DNA of 64,000 nucleotides, taken from NCBI RefSeq assembly GCF_049306965.1, contig NC_133193.1, forward strand, positions 12,298,501-12,362,500, written 5' to 3'. The notes beneath the pieces are model-generated. The model did not search any database. It saw only the letters and a list, made by a program, of their open reading frames with translations, and was not told the DNA's origin. This document shows, piece by piece, positions 45,798 to 57,117 of this stretch. The first letter of the stretch is position 1, and every line of letters starts with the position of its first letter. The stretch comes from Danio rerio. Lineage: Eukaryota; Chordata; Actinopteri; Cypriniformes; Danionidae. A program made the translations under genes and the position numbers.

Positions 45798-48097
45798 ATG
45801 CTGGCTGTTTACACAGAACTTCGCACGCTTTTTAAAGAAAAGTCTATCTTGGAGTCCACACTTTTCAGGTAAGAATGTATTAAAGATATATTTTCAGTCT
45901 CATTTTTACATGTGAAGCCGTGTTCTGTTGATTTTGTCTGACTCTCTGGTATCGGCTTTCCCCCGCTTTGTGCTCCGGACTGGCTGGTGTACGTTGGCCT
46001 GCAGGATGGAGTTTGCTAAGATGTCTGCAGCTTATTAAAGAAGTTAATACAACGTGATATCGAAGTCACCGAGGGACATAACGTTATAGAAGGTAAGTAC
46101 TATATGCTGTTAGTTTTCTCGGTGTAAAAGTTCCCTTTATCGCCTACGTTACGTATTCGCGCCTTATATGTTACGTTACGTTACTGCTTTATTAATAAGT
46201 GTTGCCACGGCGGAATATAATCGCAACCCAGATAGCAAAATACACTTGGGCCAGTTGCGGCTAGATTCTCGCCTGCCCGAGTCCGTCTGCTGTATCGTTA
46301 CTCGGGCCAGATGCGGCGGCAGAAGCGAGCCGACGCTGCCGTAACCGTGCACCGGAATCGGGCCGTGAGTAATGTGCGGTGTGGCCCGGAGCTGGCGCGA
46401 CTGAAGTCTTCATATACCTTGATACAAAACCTTTTGTTATTAATACTGGAATTTGTAATTATCGATAATGTTTTATATTTTGAGGCCATTTTCTAGCCAC
46501 GGTTGACCGCGGAAATGTAATTTTAGACGGTTATATACACCGCCATTTTGTGAAGAAAAATCACAATTTTGTCACCGGCAAAGCGACTGATTATGTAAAC
46601 GTGGCTAGTTACAAACGTGGCGTGTGTATGCTTGTACAAATCTTCGTTTCAGTATCTAAGTTACATTAATGTTGAGGAGTGTCCACAAACTCTCATGTCC
46701 AGAATTGTTGGTGCTTTACTATCGTTTAACGTTATACTTATATATAAATAAAATACTATAAATAAATAGTTATTGCTTTATCTTATTGCTTTCCTAAAGT
46801 TTATGAAGTTTCCAATTGTCTTTCAGGACAAGATTGAACAACATAATGCAGGCTAACAGCATTAGACCAATGAAGGCATGTCATATGAAAGCATGGCTCA
46901 GTTACAAGATGTAAGTATGTCTCATTATCCTTTACCATGGTTTTAATGGCTTACATACTATTTTAAATTTGTAGGTTTTTACTTACAAACAACAATAAAT
47001 GTACACCCTGTTTATAATTATTTTCTAGGTTTTCATCGAAAGATGAGAGATCAACTGAAGAATGCTATGGATCTGACTCTAAGGTACTCTTTCTAAACTT
47101 TCTCCACTTGATTAATATTATTAAATTCTAGCTTTGGATGGATACCTTCATATTTGTTTGTATGCCACATCTTATGTTCCAGGAATTGATTTTACAGCAG
47201 CACTTCTCATGTTGCCAGCCTTGTTAAGCGAGACACTTCAACATTTCGTTGTGCTCTGGTGCGTATGTTGTTTTCTGTTTAGTATATGCTGTGATAAATG
47301 CATTTTATAATGCTTGATATTCTTTATATTAGGATGACGCAGTGGGTAGTGCTGTCACCTTACAGCAAGAAGTTCGCTGGTTCGAGCCTCGGCTGGGTCA
47401 GTTGGCATTTGTGTGAGGAGTTTGCATATTCTTCCAGTGTTCGTGAAGGTTTCCTCCAAGTGCTCCGGTTTCCCCACAAGTCCAAAGACATGCGCTATAG
47501 CTGAATTTGGTAAGCTTATTTGTCTGTAGTGTATAAATGTGTGTGTGAATAAGTGTGTCTGGATGTTTCGTAATACTGGGTTGCAGCTGGAAGGGCATCT
47601 GCTGCATAAAACATATGCTGGATAAGTTGGTGGTTCATTCCACTGTGGCGACCCCAGATTAATAAAGGGACTAAGCCGAAAAGAAATTGAATGAATGAAT
47701 GAAATTTATATTAGTCTTTTAATCTGTGATACTTTTTTTTTAATCAGTGAATATTAATTATTTTACTTTCTATGCATGTTGATTTTCTCTTCATCAGTGA
47801 TAGAGTGACTGATATTAATGTAATTATTGCTTTGTCATTTACAGTGAACCATCTTCACCACATCCAACAGTTCAAGTACAGGAGGAGGCCACCGACTGGA
47901 CAACTGTGTTAACAAGACGAGTCACGGCAGTCTTCAGAGTTGATGGGATTGCGATTGGCCGGGCTAATGATGTGGACGAATATACATTTTTGACATATCC
48001 ATCTTATAAGAAGAACACCTTGATGTTTCTGCTGTGGAATGTTTTGAATGAACGGTGGACGGTGACAAGCCTCGATCTACTCCAGTTACCAGAGTGA
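45798..48097 (+). CDS. Element-borne multi-exon gene, function unknown, probably decayed
   Basis: Exons read by eye: 45798-45868 (MLAVYTELRTLFKEKSILES then TLF), 46827-46910 (RTRLNNIMQANSIRPMKACH then MKAWLSYK), 47029-47083 (MFSSKDERSTEECYGSDSK), about 47183-47258 (IDFTAALLMLPALLSETLQH then FVVL) and 47845-48097 (CEPSSPHPTVQVQEEATDWT, TVLTRRVTAVFRVDGIAIGR, ANDVDEYTFLTYPSYKKNTL, ending LLQLPE and TGA). Exons 1-3 join in one open frame, and exons 4-5 join in another. The exon 3 to 4 phase does not match, so a frameshift or a missed exon lies there. An AATAAA cluster follows near 48724. LPALLSETLQHFVV...EPSSPHPTVQV and the DW.T.LTRRVTAVFRVDG stretch remind me of a multicopy fish protein family of unknown role. 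No transposase motif is visible. Confidence 0.5.
47332..47702 (+). mobile_element. DANA-type SINE inside the TIR element
   Basis: GATGACGCAGTGGGTAGTGC, GGTTCGAGCCTCGGCTGGGT, CTGGAAGGGCATCTGCTGCA and tail (GAAT)n. It sits in the intron between exons 4 and 5 of the element-borne gene. Confidence 0.93.
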
Positions 48098-49022
48098 TCA
48101 ACCTTGTTTTTTGTTTCTCTACATGCTCTTGGGATAATCACAATCATCAAGTTAATCCAGCACACTGCTATCATTCATGCATAAAGCAAATTTTTAAATA
48201 ACTTGTGGTCCTAATGACTATCAAAGAACATTTTCCAGATATGAGTGCTTCACATGTCATGTTTATCAAAAGCATAAACACATATTGTGTTACAACAAAT
48301 TACAACTCCACTTGAGGATGATGAGGAGTAATCTACTGGTGTTGAGGAAGAGGCTACTGATGTATTTGGTTTTCTGCACTGTTGAAGCAATTTATAGAGA
48401 AAGTTTGCCTTCAATCTGAAATACAGAGAAAATTTTGATGACAAATTATTTATTATGACCGAGTATTCTGACTAAAGACAAATACTTTGGACTTTATAAA
48501 GTGAAGTACTTGATGTAGCCTGTGTAATGTGTTTATAAATCTTAAACAGTATTCTTGTGGTCTTTGTATTAAGGGTAGGTTATATACTGTACAGTGAGTG
48601 AACAATTTTTATTTGTTTTCTAAATTGTTCTTTTTACTGTTTTACATGTCTGCTTTATATTTACTGTGTAATTTTATTTCTTGACACATTCAGTTGTGAG
48701 TTGTAATGAAATATTTCTACATTAATAAATAAAAATGGACATCTGCGAACCAAAATATTTTATTTATTTATTTGTGCATGCAGTCACCAAAGGATCAAAA
48801 TGCCTGGGTCAGTACCCTGAAAATGCTATATAATATAAAAAGGTACATTTTTGTACCTTCGGTGGGGGTACAAAATTGTCCCTTAAAGGGTACAAATGTA
48901 GAAGGTACAATTTTGTACCTTTAAATAGAGGTACAAATTTGTACCCTTAAGGGTACCACCCCAGTGACGGGCCATTTGTACCCTAAAAGGTACAATTTTG
49001 TACCTTTTTTTCTGAGAGTGTA

Positions 49023-49440
49023 TGTCAAAATCCAGAGGAAAAAACACCATTTTAACTAGTGACTTGGACCATGTCCTGTATGGCTATGCTAATATTGTGA
49101 CACCCACGATTTCTAGTTTGGTTTTATTGGGAAAAAACGTCTGTACCTTTACTTCAATCCAAAGCTACCATACAATATATAATACAAATTAGCAAAATGC
49201 TAACAAGCTGCTAACCTGGATTAAAAAAGGAACGCGTATCAGTTTGCATGATATGTCATCACTAACATTTTATCACGTTGCAAACAGGATTTAACACAAT
49301 GCTAGCAATGTTTCTTTTTTATTTAAAGCCTCTGAAACAATAAATAAGCTGGTATACAAATGAAAAAGGCAGTAAATAACATTCTCACAGGGGATTTGGG
49401 TTTGGCAACACTTTCCTTTATTTAAAAAATAGTAGGATTT
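49023..49440. repeat. Right part of the interrupted tandem repeat
   Basis: GACTTGGACCATGTCCTGTA, GCGTATCAGTTTGCATGATA, AAACAGGATTTAACACAATG and CTAGCAATGTTTCTTTTTTA repeat the half-units A and B seen left of 45127. Confidence 0.75.
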
Positions 49441-50035
49441 GAAGAATGCAATTTAGTGCACCACCTAATATATTTATAGTGCTTTACATGTAGCAAAATA
49501 CTCCACAGGACAAATCTGGGTTCACAAGATATCTGATAACTGCCACTCATCAGGACACTACATTAAACACACCACTCAAGAGCATACGTTTCTACAGCTT
49601 GTATATGCAGTTTAGTGGCGGTGGTGGTTAGAATGGCATTACAAAAATACAGATATGACTGAATAACTTTGTATTCTTTTACCTCATTGAACCAAATTAA
49701 TATAATATGGCAGTGTCTGTAAATGGGAGGGAAAATGCAAACAAATCAATAATTAATTTAGCTGTGCTGTCAATAGATCGCCAATAGAATATTCCTGCTT
49801 CATGAAATACTGCCAACATGTAATTCAGATTCCCAACATTTATGTCTTTAACAGGTACAAAACAATGATAAAAATAAACATTACAACACCATGAATTGGG
49901 TACAAATTAGCTTCAAAGAAAAACAAATCCCAAAATATACAATCAGATGGCATGGATGTGCAAGCTTTCAGATGTTCTGGGGGTATGGATTTTTCAATCT
50001 GTGCCATCTTCAATATACATATAAGGAGATTACCC
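49441..50035. other. Intergenic sequence without recognised features
   Basis: AT-rich; nothing recognised. Confidence 0.45.
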
Positions 50036-50365
50036 ACATAACAAAATATCTCTGGCCCAGCTCTGGTCCACTTAATCAGCTTTTGCTTGGCTCACATGCT
50101 GCAGTGAATTACGGTACATGACTGGACCAAGTCTGGCTTCCAGACAAAGGGCCAAATATGGACCATATCTGGCCAAGTTAATAACCCATAACTGTGCCTA
50201 AACTGAGCCAGATATGTTGGTGTGTCAAAACTGCAAAGATAGTGCCACCTCTGCCAAACCCAGGCCATGTTTGGCCATCATGCTGTGTGCCAGTGACGGA
50301 AGAATGCCTGCTGTGCCAGATTTATGCCAAACCTGGGCCAGAATTCTTTGCTACCTGTGTATTTA
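50036..50365. repeat. GGCCCAG-type repeat, inverted relative to the intron 3 cluster
   Basis: CTCTGGCCCAGCTCTGGTCC, TCAGCTTTTGCTTGGCTCAC, TGACTGGACCAAGTCTGGCT and CTGAGCCAGATATGTTGGTG are reverse complements of words in 30310-31030. Confidence 0.8.
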
Positions 50366-51336
50366 GCATTGGGCAGTTCATTATTAATAAACTTTACTGA
50401 CAATCTTCTTTCAAATAGTTAAAAACCGTAATCTATGTGCTGTGTTTATAATGTTCACCCGACATAAGTTAATTCTAATCTGACAACAACAAAAATAGCA
50501 GAGAACAAACACATTTAGAAAAACTAAAGGTTTATAATGCAAAATCAATGAATTTTTAGCACACCCTTGAATTCGATAAATGACAAAATATATGATACAA
50601 AAACAATGACGACCTACAACAATGAACGATGTACAAAAATAGGAACTAAAAAAATGACATGAAATCCCTTGTGTTAGAGATTCTCTTGCACCTTTAGATG
50701 TTTAGACACATTTAGACAGTTAGAAAATAGCAATATCAATGCATATTAAACAGATATGCCCCAGATGTCAAACACATTTGCAACGGTTTATGAGATGATC
50801 CGTACTGAAATGTTTACATGCATTAAGCTTGACACAAATGCATTGAAAAACCCACAAAATAACAAGAGAAAAAAGAAAGAAAATTGTTAATGTCAAGCTG
50901 CTGCTGGTTGAAAGTTATAGTGTCAACTTAACATCAGACAATTTCAGGATTTAATACACAACGTAGCCTATAACATGTGTGGGGAAAAAATCGGTATTGT
51001 ATATACATAAGTATATACGTTTAGAAGAATAACAAAGGAGAGTCATCTTTTAAAACTCAAAACGTTGGAACAAAGACCAAGACATCTTTTCAAACTCAAA
51101 CAATTCCTAACCTTGGAAAGCTTGAAGGATTAGTTCACAGGATGCAATTTTGCAGCCAAAGTTTGTAAATCAGTCAGATAAGAGAGCTGGACGACGTCAC
51201 TGAAGTTTAGCGTGTTGGGGTTAGAGATACACCAAACAGATGGAGCGCATCGCTGCAAACCTAATCAAAGCTAGTATTGACCAACTCCACAGTGTTCTTG
51301 AAGATAAAATGGATTTGAAGCAGGACCACCAGGCGC

Positions 51337-51338
<2 letters not shown>
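50366..51338. other. Intergenic sequence with a short coding-like stretch
   Basis: Mostly AT-rich. At 51240 a plus frame reads MERIAANLIKASIDQLHSVL then EDKMDLKQDHQAQ before running into a CA repeat. No splice sites or family support; possibly an exon or pseudogene fragment. Confidence 0.25.

Positions 51339-51394
<56 letters not shown>
51339..51394. repeat. (CA)n microsatellite
   Basis: About 28 CA dinucleotides. Confidence 0.95.
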
Positions 51395-51398
<4 letters not shown>

Positions 51399-51574
51399 AC
51401 ATTTTCATTCACGATGATAATGTTGACTGTGTGCCTACTGGAGCCAATCTTACATATTACAGAACGTTCTTGTATTATTTGGGTTTGCTAGCAATAGTGA
51501 ACATGCTGGGTTGATTGAAAAAAGCTGTAGATTTCAGTCTTCTTCATAAACACCTTGTAAATTTAGACACCCTT

Positions 51575-53125
51575 AAAGTGATAGTTCATCCAGAAATTAA
51601 AATTCTGTCATCATTTATTCATCCTCCACTGTTTCAAACTGGTTTGAGTTTATTTTTTCTATTTCTGGTTTGAGTTTTATCATCTGCTGAACACAAAGAA
51701 AGATACTGAAGAAGCACTATCCTGCCTGCCTGAATTACTGGAATGTTGGAAAATTCGAAATATAACAGCTTCTTTTTCATCGTAAGCTTTTTTTGACACG
51801 ATCTATTTTGTAAAAATCCCTTTAGAAATAAGGATGAATTGAAAATATTAAAAGCAGCCACTGGCTTCTATATATTTTTTTCTTTCTATTATGATTGTCG
51901 GTGGTTCTTTTTTTATCCAAATTTTTCGAAACATCTTGTTTTGTGTTCAACAAAAGAAAGGTATTCTTGAGTGAGAGTTAAGAATGAGAAAATATTCACT
52001 TTTTGGCCAACCATAAAACTATTGATAACCAACTCAATGCCGCTGCAAAACTTTTTGATTTAAAGGCCAATTTGTATGAATTCGTACAATCTAATTCGTG
52101 CAATTTAGTATGATTTGCTCATCACCCAATGACGGTTGGGTTTAGGGGTGGGGTTCAGTTAATAGTACTATAGTAACCTGTTATGTAGTAGAATGTACTC
52201 TGAATTACAATTTTTTTATTTGTAATTTGGGAGAAATGTTATAGTTTGAGACTTTTATATGAAAACAACAAATATTAATATTATTCTAAAACCCATACCC
52301 AATTAATCCAGAGAAAATTTATATTTTCAAGTGGTCTCTTAAAGGCATAGTTCACTCAAAAATGAAGAAGAACAGAGAGAAAAAAACGTAAATGGTGTAA
52401 ATTGTTATAGTCAACTTCCATATTATTTTTGGTTTTCTATTATGAATGTCAATGGTTGTTTGCATTTCCTCTAAATTTGTCTAAATATCTTGTTTTGTAT
52501 TCATCAAATGAAAAAATTTCTTGAGTGCGAGCAAATAGGAAATGTTTTCGGCCAACCATGAGAGACTCTTGATTAAGAGTTTATTGACTAAAACAAATGC
52601 AGGTTGGGACTATATTTCTGCCCATATGGTATATTTGTATAGGTGAATTTTGCCATATTGTATCCCGACAGTGCTCCCTAAATGACCAAATGAAATAACT
52701 GGTTTAACAGTTACTATGATTTAGCAATGGCTGCGAAACTAATCTAAATTACAATATTTTTATTTGGAATTTGGGAGAAATATTACAGTATGAAACCTTT
52801 ATATGATAAAAACAAATATTAATATTATTCTCTAACTCATACCCAATCAATCTAGAGAAAATTAGTATTTTCAAGTGGTCTCTTAAACGGATAGTTTAGA
52901 CAAAAATGAAAATTCTGCTATCATTTTCTCACCTTTTGCTTATTCCAAATAATTTTTTTTCTGTTTAGCACAAAATATCAATATATATAAATAATCGAAA
53001 ACTGTAATTATTGACCTCCGTACTAGGACAAACACTTACTAGGGACATCATTGAAACCCAAACTAGTTTGGAACGAGTAAAAGGTGAGTAAATGTTGACA
53101 GAATATTTGGGAGAACTATGCCCTT
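51575..53125. repeat. Worn copies of the GATAGTTCATCCAGAAATTA family and relatives
   Basis: AGTGATAGTTCATCCAGAAA with AAAATTCTGTCATCATTTAT (51577), GGCATAGTTCACTCAAAAAT (52340), CGGATAGTTTAGACAAAAAT (52889) and the inverted GAGTAAATGTTGACAGAATA (53089) belong to a common fish TIR repeat. Two related blocks at about 52190-52330 and 52740-52880 (ATTTGGGAGAAATRTTAYAG, ACCCAATYAATCYAGAGAAA) show local duplication. Confidence 0.65.
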
Positions 53126-54175
53126 TTTTGTCATAGTCATAAAAAGAATATGCAAAAAAAAAGAAAGAAGAATAGAGAGAAAAAAAATAAATGGTGTCAA
53201 TTTTTGGCTTCATGTTCACTTTGAAAAGTGAATGAAGTTGGAAGCGTCTCAATCATCAACCTCCTTCAAAACAAAATAAACACAGGTGACTCTTTTAGCA
53301 CAGTACAGTGACAGAGTTCCTACACTCATCCAGAGTTGCTTTCTTTCCCCTCCATTTCATCTAAGGATGAATGTCAGAAGTAGCCGTCACTTCTGGTCCC
53401 AACTGTTTCTTAATCTGAATCAATTTCTGGAAACCACAGTAAACAAAGTTTGTGTCAGCGAGTGTGTTGAAGGGCAGAGAAGTGTTATTATTTTTCTCTC
53501 CATCTCGAGTGCTCTATTATGTCCCTCTCGGTCACACATAAACGATGTTCGGGCTCTTAAAGGATGACGAGTGGTCTCGGTGACGGACTGGATTGGAGAC
53601 CATCCGGTGACCCCACTCTCAGCCATCATCTACCGCTCAGTGATTTAAACCCATGAAAACCATCTGCTGGTAAACACACTTTCACTTCCGAACGTCACCG
53701 TCAAGATGCATTTCCTCTGAACTGAGTCCCTTTAGGCCGTGTGATACCGAAGCATTATCACTTCATTCAGCAGGAATGTAAGCGCTCCATCCCTGATGCT
53801 TGAAACTAAAAGACAGATGGAGAGACAGAAAAGAGCAGAGAAAGACAGAAAAAATAGCACAGGGCATAAAAGCTGAGGCGTGCGGAAACAGAAACACTGC
53901 AGATGCGCTTTCTTGAGATGAATTATTGCTGGTGGATTAAAGTCTACTAACTAGCTCTACAACTGGGATTGTATTGTACTGTAAACTTATTTTATATTGC
54001 GCAATGAAGCAGTAATGACAATGTTCTAATCCAGGCTCATTGGAATTTTTTTTTTGTAAAAATGAAAATATGTTGCTTTGGGCACATTTAACCCAGGCCG
54101 ATTGTTGATACGTACCTCTGTCTACATTTCTATGGACAAGAATTATTGCAGTTAATTCTTCCTAAAATTTCCTAA
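53126..54175. other. Unique-looking intergenic sequence
   Basis: More GC-balanced than average (53300-53900), no repeat recognised. Frames at 53286-53567 (+) and 53420-53629 (-) overlap and neither has support. Confidence 0.4.
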
Positions 54176-54178
54176 AAT

Positions 54179-54690
54179 ATGCATCAGAGACATATTATTC
54201 ATGTACACGTCCACGAAAACAGTCCAAATACATGTGAAGTGCATGTGTGTGAATGAGAGTGTATGGGTGTTTTCCAGTAATGGGTTGCACCTGCTGCGTA
54301 AAACAGTTGGCGGTTTATTTTGCTGTGGCGACCCTTGATAAATAAAGGAACTAAGCCAAAGGAAAATGAATGAATGAATGAATTAATTAATTAATCATTT
54401 TTAAAAATGCACATTTTAGATCTCAGAAATGTGTCATTAGCTATGTTTCCATCGAAATATGTGAATTAAATTTATGCAATAAAATGGAAAATCGAGTAAA
54501 ACACGTGCAAATAAAGCAGTGTTTCCATCCAGTGAGTCAGAGAGAACAAAATCGTTACTTTCTAATTTAACTTGCACCAAATAGTAAAATGTCCATGAGA
54601 ATATGGGACTTGACGTGCAATGACCTAAACCCAACCAATAGTGTTTGACGAGTAACGAGAAAAGTGCTTCTTCAAAAGCGTTTCTTTTAA
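54179..54690. repeat. Segmental duplication, copy 1
   Basis: Shares with copy 2 (54993-55560), in order: TGCRTCAGANACAT, a DANA 3' end with (GAAT)n, GTCATTAGCTWTGTTTCCAT, AAAACACGTGC-AATAAAGC and CCTAAACCCAACCAATAGTG. Separation about 0.8 kb. Confidence 0.8.
54236..54382 (+). mobile_element. DANA-type SINE 3' fragment (in duplication copy 1)
   Basis: TGTGTGAATGAGAGTGTATG, CCAGTAATGGGTTGCACCTG, TGCTGTGGCGACCCTTGATA and (GAAT)n. Confidence 0.85.
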
Positions 54691-54992
54691 CGATTAAACT
54701 GCACCACGTCTGCATACATATGCGGCGAGCTACTGGGCAATCTAGTAACACCAGAAAAGCCATCCATACAAAGGTGAGCAGTCAGCTAGTAGCACAAAAA
54801 GAAGCCGTCGGCGGCATCATATCGCCCCCTAGTGTTTGTTTTACCTCTATCTACATAATTTGCGCTTTTCAGAAATGCAGACAGGGGTACGTATCCACAA
54901 TGAGTCTGTGTTGGGTACATATCAGATAACATGTTTACGCGCTGTCTACTTTTTTTTTTTGCAAATTTGAATACATTAACATTTTTTAAAAA

Positions 54993-55560
54993 AATGCGTC
55001 AGATACATGTTCTTCTGGTACACAATCATAAAAATAGTCCAGATTTATGTGATATTGGTGCATTGAATAAGCTAAATTGGTCATAGTGTATGTGTGTGAA
55101 TGCAAGAGTCCATGGGTGTTTTCCAGTAATGGGTTGCAGAAGGGCATCTGCTGCGTAAAACAAATGCTGGATGAGTTGTCAGTTAATTTAATTAATCTAT
55201 GGCGACCCTAGGTAAATAAAGGGAATAAGCTGAAGGAAAATGAATGAATGAATGAATGAATGGGTAAAATAATTGTATCATTTTTAAAAACTGTGCACAT
55301 TTTAAATCTCCTAAATGTGTCATTAGCTTTGTTTCCATCCAAAGACGTAAATTAAATTTATACGCAAAACTGGAATATTGCATAAAACACGTGCTAATAA
55401 AGCCCCGTTTCTATCCAATGAGTCAAAGAGAACAAAATTGCCACTTCGTAATTTAACTGGCGGCAAATATGGGACTTCTTGTGCAATGACCTAAACCCAA
55501 CCAATAGTGTTTAACGAGAAACGAGAAAAGTGCTTCTTCAATAGGATTTCTTTTAATGAG
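54993..55560. repeat. Segmental duplication, copy 2
   Basis: The partner of 54179-54690, more diverged and with slightly longer SINE sequence retained. Confidence 0.8.
55054..55263 (+). mobile_element. DANA-type SINE 3' fragment (in duplication copy 2)
   Basis: TAAGCTAAATTGGTCATAGT, CAGTAATGGGTTGCAGAAGG, GCATCTGCTGCGTAAAACAA and (GAAT)n. Confidence 0.85.
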
Positions 55561-57117
55561 AACTTGAACTTTTGTGTGGAACTGTGCTTCAATGAACTTG
55601 AATCAAAGTACAATGCATTACAAGGTGAGCTACCAAGCGAACTGACCAAACCAGAAAAAAAAAAAAAATTAAATCCATATGGAGATTGATGGATGAGGTA
55701 AATGTATTCGATTATACATTATAAACGTTACGTTGTTTTGTGATTTTTATTTGGTGTTGTGCAAAGAACTGTGTGAAAATAATGTTTTATTTGTCAATAA
55801 TGTAATTATAACTAGCGTAAAAATTTGTTGGTGCCATACTGCCCTATAAAGTTACTAACAAAATGCAGTCAAACATATGCTGAAGTACATTTGTACAGCT
55901 TCCCAAAAATGTCGGCTGAAGCACATATTCAAATGAGCCTGTGTTAAAACGTTCACAGTTCTCTCTCGAGGACTTCCTACATTAAATAAAATAGCATTCA
56001 TTCAAAAATAAAATCTCTATAGATTTCTATGGCTTCATGTCACTCTGCAGCCTGCGATTATCTTCCGCGGGGCACAAAAGGAGAACAGATCAACAATTTA
56101 AGTCATTATCTCTGCTGTGTGTAATACGCGCCCACAGAACTCGTCAGAAAGGTCAGAACATTTCTGCACAAATAAAACGCCCATCAATCATTAAGTTCTA
56201 TAATTTGCCGTGTTTAAATCCCTCTTGCCCTCCTTGGCATCACATATATAAATGTTAAAAGTCTGCGTCGCATTCAGTAATGAGACTCTCAAGGACCAAA
56301 GATCATTCCAGTCAACTCTTCAAGAAAAAAAGAAAGTTCTTTACTGGCAACCAGATCTCTTTCTGATTCTGATTGGTCAATCACAGCATTTCAATGTATG
56401 TTTTTTTTTTCCTGCAAGTTTTACGCCTAATTAAAAACTTGAATTATTAAATTATTATAAATTATTACAAACCAATGTTTTGTGTCTGAAAATAATCATG
56501 TAATAAGCAGAGTACTAGTATCTAGTAATCTAGTTAGTTGTTTTTGCAGAATAAAGCACCTTCAGTCTTTATCTGTCAGGATTTATTCTGCAGGAACAAT
56601 TGGATGTAGATTTAGAGTATCCCTTATGTAATGATCCTTGGTGTTTGTTCTAAAAGCTGCTCATGAAAAGGCTATTTTGAGAAGCCAATATGGTTTTTCT
56701 ATGGTATCACTTCTCCCAACATGACAATTACTGTAAGAGTGTAGTGTAGGATAGTCTTGTTTCTTTCTAGAATTTTAAAGCATCTGGTCTCCTTTTGTTA
56801 TGAGCTGCAAAATATGCTTTGGTATTCATTTGAGTAAAGAAAGTTAGGTTTAGAAATCATGAAGAGAAGTATGAGCCTGAATTTTCATTGTTCGTTAAAT
56901 TCTTTAAGGGTATGTCAACATGATAAAGACTTACTAAGAAAGGAAATGTTGCCCTCTGCGTTTTTAAAAAGTTTTGCATTCAGATGTTGCAAGTTTTGGA
57001 TTAAGATGCTGTTAAAAGGTCACACTTTAAATAATGTTTCATTAGTTAATTACTTTTTTGGTAACCTATTACCATTGATGTCTTTATAAAAAAAAAACTG
57101 CCCTTCATTGTCTATAC
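55561..57117. other. Intergenic sequence without recognised features
   Basis: AT-rich; short frames only; no element ends recognised. Confidence 0.45.

Larger units (their letters stand above)
45127..49020 (+). mobile_element. 3.9-kb TIR element with CACT ends carrying a multi-exon ORF
   Basis: Both ends begin CACTCTCAGAAAAAAAGGTA then CAA (23 bp identical, inverted) and are flanked by TA (45125-45126, 49021-49022). Both subterminal regions (45127-45410, 48838-49020) are packed with short palindromes such as GGTACAATTTTGTACC. The ends resemble CACTA/EnSpm elements; TA duplication leaves the superfamily open. No transposase was recognised. Inside are a spliced coding region on plus, a DANA SINE (47332-47702) and a GGCCAG-rich block (46230-46410) like the intron 3 repeats. 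Confidence 0.78.

Noticed and set aside
53286-53629. Overlapping frames on both strands in unique sequence
   Set aside because: Neither strand shows splice pattern or family match; could be conserved non-coding DNA but nothing in the sequence decides.
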